Below, piece after piece: positions 21,297 through 29,620 of a DNA stretch of 64,000 nt. The position numbers were made by a program, and so were the translations under genes. Below the pieces are notes generated by a model that did no database searches, was not told the DNA's origin, and saw only the letters and a list, made by a program, of their open reading frames with translations. Positions within the stretch are counted from its first letter, which is position 1, and each line of letters opens with the position of its first letter. The DNA is from Cryptomeria japonica (lineage: Eukaryota; Streptophyta; Pinopsida; Cupressales; Cupressaceae), in the NCBI RefSeq assembly GCF_030272615.1, contig NC_081414.1, positions 825,001-889,000 of the forward strand, in the 5' to 3' direction.

Positions 21297-21451
21297 CGGC
21301 TCTCCTGCATCGGCTGGTCGCTGGAATCGGCGAACACGGTCGAATCTATGAATGAAAGCCATCGCTGCTGACTACTGCTGCTCTTTTCTCGCTCTGCACT
21401 GTGATCTTCTAAGGGTGTGGATGACAATGAGGATGTCTTTTGCCCGTGGTC

Positions 21452-21461
21452 TATCTTATAG
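21452..21461 (-). promoter_or_regulatory. TATA-like box of the antisense PMD gene in B
   Basis: On the minus strand ctataagata lies 90 bases upstream of the ATG at 21362, a spacing matching the copy in A. Confidence 0.5.
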
Positions 21462-21691
21462 CTTACCCTAGCCCTCGTCCTCATTTCCCGAGTCAGTATT
21501 CTTCTTCCTGTGACTTTGTCACTTTATCCAGTCAGTCCATTCTAGCCTTTCTTTCTTATCGAGAGATTGTTTGCAATCTTTTCAGATATTTTCCTCCAAT
21601 CTCTCGAGGGGGCATATCATTCCCATTCTGGGGCAACTCTGTATCAGTTCATCTTATCTTCTTTGAAACAACGCGACAAGCCGCATTGTCT

Positions 21692-21706
21692 CAAAGAGGG
21701 GCAAAA
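21692..21706 (+). promoter_or_regulatory. Polypurine tract of B
   Basis: caaagaggggcaaaa abuts the 3' LTR start at 21707 and is identical to the tract in A. Confidence 0.9.
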
Positions 21707-22490
21707 TGTAGACACCTAAAATTGTCATGTCTAATTAAATAAATATTTTATTTATTTAATTATCTAAGCCTAATTCTTCTATTAATTAAATAAATCTTTA
21801 TTTATTTAATTAATTCATTTATCCTCTTCTAGCCTTATTTCTCATTTAAATAAATACATTTATTTATTTAAATTATCCTTTTCCTAAATTAAATAAATAT
21901 TTTATTTATTTAATTATCCCACTTCTTCTATTAATTAAATAAATATTTATTTATTTAATTAATTCATTATCTTTTTCTACACATGACACATGTCATTCAT
22001 CTCTTAATTCCTACACTACATACCTCTTTCATTATTTTGGTATTTCTTATACCTACCCTCTAATCCTAGCCGACCTCTCTTTTACACCTCTCAATCTTAA
22101 CCCTCCATTTCTTATTGTGTCTTCTATTTAAGGAGATGCTTTCTTCATTGTCAAACCCTAATGACACATCCTAATGATTGATTTTGGAGTACTTGGCTAC
22201 ACTACGATCCTACTTGCAACCACATTCCGTTCTTTGTTGAGCTCTTGTGCATATAAAAATCTGAGAGCAAATATATCAAGCAAGATCAATGGAGATAGGA
22301 AGAATGGAGATCAAAACCCTATTGGACATGTGATGGTATAATCTTTGTGATTTTGAGTTATTTTGCATTGTCTTAGGTAATCTTCATATGTTATGGTGGA
22401 TCTTTGTTCATTGTTAGGCTAGGGTTTAGTGGTTGGATTCATTTAGCCTTTCAATATTGTTATTATTGTTATCCATTTTCACCATACACA
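21707..22490 (+). repeat. 3' LTR of element B
   Basis: 784 bp with no difference seen from 6300-7083. It is followed by the TSD copy agggg. Confidence 0.95.
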
Positions 22491-24281
22491 AGGGGGACTA
22501 GGATTGTGTTGTGGACATGGTTCAATGACAGGCTCTTCAAGAGATGGAATGGGAGAAATAATGGGATCATCAAAAGAAATGCGATCTTGGAGTGTATATG
22601 GAGCATTAAGACAAGGAGATGGAGGAACAAAAGGATCTTGTGGAGGATCTGAAGGAATAATTTGATCTTGACAAGGAGGAAGATCATTGGAATCCTCTTT
22701 AAAGGTGCTTTGCTCTTGACTTTCAATGGGATCATCATAAAGGATGGAAAGGATATCTTGATCTTTCTCAGGAAGTGGAATGTCAATGGGATTTGAAAGG
22801 ACATTGTGTTCATGAAATGGAAGGGGATTGTTTGGGATTGGATGAACTGGGATATCTTGATCTTGCCCAGGGAATGGAGTGTCAATAGGACTTTGGATAG
22901 GATGGACAAGAATAGGGGAATCATCATGAGTGTTTGGGAACATGAGATCCTGGTCAACAATTGGATGGGATGATAAGGTTTCAAGATCTTGATCTTGATC
23001 TGTTTTAAGACATGTTTCTTCATGCTCTAAATTATCCTCTTGACATGAGGTTGGACTTTGGATATGCATGGGGGATTCTGACAAGGAACCAATGTTTTGG
23101 CATGAAGGAAATGTACTTTGAACATTTGTGATGGATTCTGGCAAGGAATCAATCCTTGAACATGAGGAAGAAGGACTTTGAATGGGGTCCTCTAAAATAG
23201 GTAATGGCAATAAAGTGCATGGTGGCATTGGGTCTTGTATTTCTGAAACATGACAAGGATGTGCATCATGAATTGGATTATCTTGGCAATCAATTATGGA
23301 TAGCCCTTGGATAATTGCATCCTTGGGTGTATTGTTTGATGAGGACAATATGGAAGGTTCTTGTGAAACTTCTAGAGGTGTAGGGATAGATGCCACTGGA
23401 GAGTCAATTTGTTTGCGGGGGGATGAGGCATTGCTAGACATAAGTGTATTATCTTGATCTTCCTCAATAAACTCACTTGGTAATTTCCTGAAGAGCATTG
23501 CAATAAAGTCACCTTTCTTTCGAGGTTTTGACATAGTTGTATCTGGAATTTGAACTTGTTTGGAAAGGATTTGGTCTTGGTTTGATGTCATGTTTTGATT
23601 TTGAACTAGATGTTGATCAAATTGGTTTGATATGTTCAAAATTTGGCTTGGTGTGTGCTGCAACCTTTGTTTATGAATGTTTGGTTGTGGTTGTTGACAT
23701 TGATATTCCACCATTGGTTGAACCATTTGTGGACATTGTATAGTTGGTTGAACATATTGTTGAAATTGGACCATTGGTTGTATTGGTTGTATATGTTGAA
23801 CAATTGGTTGAACCATTGGTTGTATTGGTTGAAAATCTAATTGATAGTAAACACCTTCTTGTTCTTGATGTGAAGGCACATAATGTTGAAATTGATGTTG
23901 TCTCTTTTCTTGAAATTGTTTCATCATCTATATTTGTGAGAGAAGAGCTAGTATGTCTGATCGTTCAAGAAGATACCTTACATCAATTGGCTCAATCTTT
24001 AGATTTCGACTTGGAAATTTTTGAAACATTTTGGACATTTGTGATCTATTCTTCTCAATGTTTTGCACTCTTTGTTCCAAAATCTCCTCTTCTTGAGCTA
24101 GTTTCTCCTCCAATTTTTGTATTTGGAGACTTGTTTCATCATAAAAAGTTTGATCAATGTTGCTTTGTTGTTGGGTTGGATATAATTGTGATTGCCTTGG
24201 ATTAAAATTTGATTACATCGTCGGTTGATACGTCAAACTTTGTTGCATCATTGGTGCTTGGAACCTTGTTTTAATAGACAT
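22491..24281 (-). pseudogene. Unrecognised large ORF of element A, 5' part, with two stops
   Basis: The frame runs from ATG 24281 to the B insertion at 22491 (597 codons) and continues at 6294-5299. In-frame stops are TAA at 24213-24215 and TAG at 23928-23930; the longest open run starts at ATG 23927. The N-terminal half is Gln-rich with a coiled coil (LQIQKLEEKLAQEEEILEQR), then repeats of IQPMVQ-type words, then a Pro/Asp/Ser/Gln-rich tract with many DQD and PIQSP motifs. No Gag, protease or RT signature was found. It lies after A's leader, as gag-pol does in B. Whether it makes protein is unknown. Confidence 0.65.
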
Positions 24282-26370
24282 GTCACTATGCAAATGCAAT
24301 ATTTTTGGAAATTTTCAAGGATAATGTATGATATGCAACTAAATGCAAACTAAATGAATGAGAATGCAATCTATGGCAAGAGTGCAACCTATGTTTTTGG
24401 TTGTTTTTTCAATATTTTGACAAACTCATGAATGCAATTCTAAAAATGAGACCCTTAGGAAATTGAAATGATGTCTAGACCTCAAAGGGCAAAAGGACCA
24501 AGTGACAAAAGGACAAATTGATAATGTCTCACCTATATGCTTGGATACTAAGCTAGGTTTGACCAAATGACATTGATGAAAAAAAGAGAAAAGGTTTGAT
24601 AAGGTCTAGACCTCCTAACAATGACTTAGGGTTTATCAAAGATTTGGATTACTCAAGTATGACAAAACCTAGTTTTGACACTATATGCTAAGGGACAATT
24701 ACTATGCAAGTGAGCCTAATATGATATGATAATGACCTAAGCTTAATGAAGAAACCTAGGGTATGCAAATGCAAATGTATGACAATGTCAACCTAAGTTT
24801 GAATTATGAAATGGTATTACTCTAATGCAAGAGGACACATGCAAAATGGATGACCCTTATTGATATGCAAAGGAGTATGACCTAGGTGAAACCTAACCTT
24901 GGTAGTTGACAATGAATTTGCAAAATGCAAACCTAGGATGAACCTAAATCTAAGTGACATGAATGTTGAGACAAGATTTTGGAAAATGTTTGACAACCAT
25001 GTTTGAAGGTTTTTTGAAGTTTGTTGGATGAAATGCTCTTATGTTTAACCTTGTTTTGAATCAATTTGTCTTGTTTTTGAAATGAGATGGAATTCAACTT
25101 TTGACAAGTAAAGAAGACAAGATATTTTAACATAGACTCAAGACAATCATGCTCATTCACACATTTCTTATGGTAGGCAAGGTCATTAGGTACTTGAGAG
25201 GTAGACTCGTTATGAGATTCAAGGAGATTACATAGATGCTTGACCCCACGGGCTCCCCTCCACGACACTCACTTCTCAGGGCAGCCAAGCATCAGTCCCC
25301 ATGGAAATATCCCCATGGAAAACTTAGTATCTCTTCCAAGTATCCGAACTTGTCCTTCTCAAGCAACTAGAAGGGTTTTTGGCCTCTAAAAACAAGGTGT
25401 TTAGTAAGGATTTCTGTTAAGCGTTACTCCTTGATGTCACGCAAGCATGATTGAGACATTAAGCCCATCAAGATACCAAACAAATGTAGTCGCGCAAGCA
25501 CGATTTAGACCGTGAGGTCCTACTTAGATGTTGATATGAGAAAGAGTTCAAGGGTCATCACTTCCCAAGTAATTGCAATTCCCACGTAACCCTTCCTTCA
25601 AAGCTTTTGCCCATTAGGTATTTGTTTATAGTGAGTTAGAATGCCAAGGTATTCTAGCCATACTCACTTTGGGTCGTTCCCTTCTTACGATTATCACTTT
25701 CTTGCAAAAGCAAACGGTCGGGAAGGCAAGCCCTCTAAAGGTGACACACAATCAAAAACATGAGCATGGTATTGAAGATCTGGATTTCTGATCACCCTAA
25801 GAAGAATGAGAGCATACTCTCCTAATCCAATGTCAAAATAAATAATCAAAGAAAACATACATTCATTCCATCCTATTTAGAAATCACTAGGTGCCTAATT
25901 ATGAATTGCAAACACAAAGTTTAGTTGTAGTCCAAGGCAACCTGCAAAACCCAAGTCAGAAGTTTGATGTGTTTAGTCTTTGACTATCGATCCTGCACAA
26001 AACATGTTAGTAGTTTCATTTGTTGTCTTTGTCATGCGTATGCCAAGGTTTTGCATAGAGAATTAGTACCAAAAACCAAAAAGCAGAAAACAAAATGCAA
26101 AAACAAACAATTTTCAAGTAAAACAATGCATTTTTACCTCTATTTCTGGACTTTACACAGGCGCAAAACTCATGACACAGGCGCAGAACTCATGACACAA
26201 GCACATAATGTCTTTAACACAAGCGCAGAATGCTTAACATAGGCGCAAGTTGTCTTACACAGGCACAAAAGTCCCCAGAAAACCCTGCACTACCCTGTTT
26301 TTGGGTTTTTTTACCTGCAAATCAACTCATAAGCACTCAAAAACATAGTTAAGGGGTTAGATGGTTAGTG
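24282..26370 (-). other. Leader of element A
   Basis: About 2.1 kb with no supported gene. The segment 25236-25760 is homologous to B's leader block 7850-8350 in inverted orientation. An array of GCGCYTGTG repeats lies nearer the PBS. Confidence 0.7.
26154..26272 (-). repeat. GCGCYTGTG array in the leader of A
   Basis: Six units of about 20 bases on the plus strand (acacaggcgcaaaactcatg, acacaggcgcagaactcatg, acacaagcgcagaatgctta and others). The core differs from B's GCGTCTGTG but matches the array in A's own antisense intron. Confidence 0.88.
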
Positions 26371-26388
26371 TTCACATCGGGTTCACCA
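26371..26388 (-). promoter_or_regulatory. PBS-like site of A
   Basis: On the minus strand tggtgaacccgatgtgaa follows the LTR end after five bases. It begins with TGG as expected for a tRNA CCA end, but I could not match a tRNA. Confidence 0.5.
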
Positions 26389-26824
26389 ATTAATGTAGCT
26401 AGGAAATTCGAAAATCATCACAAGCAATATAAAAACTAATCTAACCCAATCACGAAAGCTTAAATGTAATGATCTATCCTAAACACACTCAATAAAGACA
26501 TAAAGACAAAACATTCAAAACTAAATACTATGCAAACCAAACATAGATATGAATGCTTCCTTCATGTGGCTCCATTGTTCTTCTTTCCTCTCCAAATAGC
26601 CTTTGTTTGTGGATCTCACCTTCAAGTGCACACACATGAGATGAAAACAAGTAAATAAGATATTGGCGCAAGAGTACTCGAAGCGTGATTGATTCGACAA
26701 AGTAATTCAAAACAAGCGATTATTAGATAATCTGATTAGGGATTAGATTGAAGAAATTCATCCAATTTATAGAGAAATTGGAGAAAAAGATCAAATTAGC
26801 ATGATTCAATCCAAATAGAAATTG

Positions 26825-26985
26825 CAAATCAAAAATGTCAATTATGACAATTTATGACAAATTATGCACTTTCTATGCAAAATTTGATTGATTGATAATT
26901 TATGACAATTTATGACAAATTTCTATGTCAAGAATTGATTGATTGTCAATTATGACAAATTATGACAAACTTCTATGTCATTCCC
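26825..26985. repeat. Tandem (AATTTATGAC) motifs in the LTR of A
   Basis: Three imperfect units of about 60 bases containing tcaattatgacaa, ttatgacaaatt and ttctatgtca. Confidence 0.75.
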
Positions 26986-27429
26986 ATGAAATTAGGAGAA
27001 AAATAGGAGAGAATTGAAATTAGGAATTTAGAAAATAGAAAATTAGAAAATTGATGAAAATTAGGAAATAGGTAAATTAGGTGAATTAATTAATAATTTT
27101 TCATTTATTAATTAATTCACAAAAAGAAAAATAATTAGCCAATTAAATGAACATTTAATTGTGATGAGAAGACTTAGGATAAATAAATAATATATTAATC
27201 CTAAAGGGAGAAATAACAAACAAGGTTAAATAATTAAATCACGAAACCCTAGAAGATGAATTAACAATGCAAGAACGACAATTAGGTCTTGATGAAAGAT
27301 AATTGATGTTGATTCGATTATGATCATGATTCTGACTAACAAAGGCCGATGCTAATAAATGATTTGATTGATAAAAGGCGCCAATTGATGAGGAACAATG
27401 ACTAATTGATCCAAATTGACATAATTGAG

Positions 27430-27625
27430 ACAGACAATGATCGATGGCAAATTAATCGCAAAATGACAAGATTGTCAAGAGGACAAGGATCGATGACAAA
27501 AATAGATTGCAAGATGACAAGATTGAAAATGACCACGATCGATGACGAATCGATCGCAAAATGACAAGATTGAACATAACAACGATCGATGACAAATCGA
27601 TCGCTAGATGATAAGATTGATAAGA
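27430..27625. repeat. CGATCGATG tandem repeats in U3 of A
   Basis: Four imperfect units of about 50-60 bases, each with acaagattg...acgatcgatgac and atcgatcgc, rich in GATC palindromes. They lie 290-490 bases inside the LTR start on the element strand, in the presumed enhancer region. Confidence 0.8.
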
Positions 27626-27918
27626 GGACAAAACCCTAATTAGGATTGACGATGTCCAAAATGATGACAAATGAGCACACACATTGATGCGATAGGATAA
27701 AATCGATCAAAATCATGACTAGATAGTGTTGTCGACAAGACCAAATTTGAGAGCTAGACGAATGAAGAATATAGCAGAAAAACTCGATGCTCGCAAATGA
27801 TAAAAACCAAGTGCGTGACATAGGAGAAATGTTAATGCGACGCAAAAACCTAAAATGAGGCAATGCGCAAATGTTAAAGTATGATCCCGCAAGCGTTGAC
27901 CATTTTTAGGTGTCTACA

Positions 27919-28029
27919 AAAATAATGAAGTAAAATGTAAGAAGATGATCAATACAATTTTATTATCTTTAGCCAAGGTCTCCACCACTTTAAGATGTCC
28001 TAAATACTTCCATAGGAGTGATTTCAATG
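27919..28029. other. Flank of element A
   Basis: A short sequence with no recognised feature; it may be the broken start of the open frame that follows. The first five bases, aaaat, would be A's target-site copy. Confidence 0.3.
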
Positions 28030-28762
28030 AAGAATACAATGATACAGTCAGTATGCCAACATGAATGAAAAGTTTGAGAGATTCTTATTACTTTCAGAAC
28101 TGGATGTGCTATTGCATGAGCATAATTAGAAAAGGGGCAACCAAAATAGATTGGGGTGAGAAGATTAGTGATGCACTTTATGCATAGTTGAAAGAGGTCA
28201 AAACAACACCAAAGTTCTATATGGCCTTGTACCTTGTCTATGTAGTAGCCTTTATGAGGTAATATCTAGGTTTGTCTACAAAGAGTGATAGAAGGTTAGT
28301 ACTTGTTTGGAACTATTATGATCAACTTACAATCAATAATCAGAGAACTCACTTCAGAAGGGTTAATGATGTCTTCTTTTCTATTTAGAAGAATATGATG
28401 ATGAAGGGTTGAATATAGAATTACCACAAGGGGAGGACGATCAGGGATATGTGGCATTGTCTAGCCTCCCTAGTTTTGATGATGTTCCTACATCCATTAT
28501 TGAATCTTCAATTCAGGATTTTACTAAGTCTTTGGAGAAAATAGTTGTAGAGAAGCAATCAGTTGCCCTACCTTCTACAAATATCATGGTTGAAACTTCA
28601 TCTATTGTAAGTACCATTGTCACTACTGAAATACAATCGATGGTTCTCACCACAGTTGTTTCAAGGCAGGTGTTGTTCACAAATTCTGATTCCCCTGTTA
28701 TCCCCTGTAAGAAATTAATAACTCTATCTGTAAATAGAGAGATAAAGGAAAAAGAACCTTAG
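28030..28762 (+). pseudogene. Degenerate extra-ORF family copy 1, first part
   Basis: The conceptual frame has several stops. The segment IDWGEKISDALYA...LKEVKTTPKFYMALYLVYVVAFMR resembles the segment IIDAIHEGLIGIKN...RPFGWYSLLMHLFLFKG of the minus-strand copy at 29621-33197. The last open part (28409-28762) is Ser/Thr/Val-rich. No known catalytic motif is seen. The C-terminal continuation is probably 34794-36093, with other DNA between. I do not recognise the family. Confidence 0.45.
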
Positions 28763-29620
28763 AGCAACATATGATAAGGTTTCAAGAACCTTCTACACTT
28801 CGAACTTATCCAAAGTTCAGGCGGGTATACCTCTTGTGAATAAATTCACACTCTTAAAATAGATCCATAGTAAACCAGTCCAAGACCAATGAATCTTATC
28901 GCCTTAAACACAAACTGAAATAATGAAAGAAAGCTTATGCTCATGTTCAGTATTGATCCACATGAAATGTAGAAAGAGAGCTACAACTGATACCAGTGCC
29001 TTATCCAGGCTACAGAGTTGTCTAATTTAAACAATGATTTCACAACTAAACATCTCCATACATCCCATCACCTCGGCTTCTATCAACCCCATACATGCCT
29101 GACATATATAAGAGTTTCTCCTTATTGGACTAGACAATGTTCATCAAGTTCAAAGTCTCCAACAAAATGACTTACTGACAGAGATATTTCTTGCGTACTT
29201 AATTTCCCTCCTAAAGAGAAAAGCTAAGAAACATATCTATAAAGACTGCATTACAATCCATGTTCAATTGTATAACCCTAGATTACCCAAATTGAAACTA
29301 GTAAATTATTGAAAGAACACCAGAAGACAACACAAATTCTAGGCTCAAAAGTTCATGGTCTGTATATTGATATTAATTTTGAAAAGAGTATTACAAAACT
29401 CAGAATATTCTCTGTAAAACTAGAAAATCCCAAATATATTTCTGCAGAGTTTCTTTACAAATTCTTGCGATCCTTTTTAATTAGTCCTGGTATCCATTTA
29501 TAATAGTATGGATGCATACAAGCTTTAGACCTTTTCAAAAGGTTTGTTACAACAAACTTCTTGTTTGAACAATAAGTTGCAAATCATTTCCACCTTCTAA
29601 CGGTCCCTTTCTCGCGGTTG

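Larger units (their letters stand above)
18543..21362 (-). pseudogene. Antisense two-exon plant mobile domain (PMD) gene of B
   Basis: Exon 1 is 21362-21297 (22 codons, MAFIHRFDRVRRFQRPADAGEP), with donor ccg|gtaagt. Exon 2 is 20489-18543, with acceptor gactgcag|gag. The join is in phase. PMD similarity spans about 20390-19790 (FRANMGLLTALAERWHSEA; TVTLEDVYRILHIPIDGELI; WGPCVLAHLYYELHQF). Downstream come an Asp/Gly/Arg-rich segment, a Gln/Glu-rich coiled-coil-like region and a Ser/Pro/Gly tail. Exon 2 is one frame throughout but has stops at 19716-19718, 19440-19442 and 19152-19154 and several more to 18803, mostly TAG or TGA. The protein would be about 670 residues. PMD is established in plant nuclear proteins and transposons; its role here is unknown. 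Confidence 0.82.
6300..22490 (+). mobile_element. Element B: Tat-like Ty3/gypsy retrotransposon, 16.2 kb
   Basis: The element has two 784-bp LTRs that look identical by eye and a 5-bp TSD (agggg). Order on the plus strand: LTR, PBS, 2.2-kb leader, Gag, protease, G-patch, RT, RNase H, second RNase H, integrase, conserved block, antisense PMD gene, PPT, LTR. Two RNase H domains and the absence of a chromodomain are established marks of the Tat lineage of Ty3/gypsy. The identical LTRs indicate recent insertion. The coding frame is nonetheless broken by a TAA (9692), a frame change near 12283 and two TAG codons (13768, 14677), so this copy is probably not autonomous unless recoding occurs. Confidence 0.93.
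1..27918 (-). mobile_element. Element A: Ty3-like LTR retrotransposon lacking gag-pol (3' end cut by window edge)
   Basis: On the minus strand the order is 5' LTR (26394-27918), PBS-like site, leader, a large unrecognised ORF, a T-rich tract, a conserved block, an antisense PMD gene, a purine tract and a 3' LTR (1-277, truncated by the edge). The 277 visible bases of the 3' LTR match 27642-27918 with one difference seen (position 38). No Gag, RT or integrase motif is present in the sequence outside inserted element B (6300-22490). A shares LTR termini, PPT, leader block, post-ORF block and antisense gene with B, so it is best seen as a non-autonomous relative. The left target-site copy lies outside the window. 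Confidence 0.85.
26394..27918 (-). repeat. 5' LTR of element A (1525 bp)
   Basis: On the minus strand it starts tgtagacacctaaaa and ends cctagctaca. The last 277 plus-strand bases recur at 1-277. The remaining sequence is AT-rich and non-coding. Confidence 0.85.

Noticed and set aside
26371-26388. Naming the primer tRNA for A and B
   Set aside because: Neither PBS matched a plant tRNA 3' end that I could verify from memory, so only F and D were assigned to Met-tRNA.
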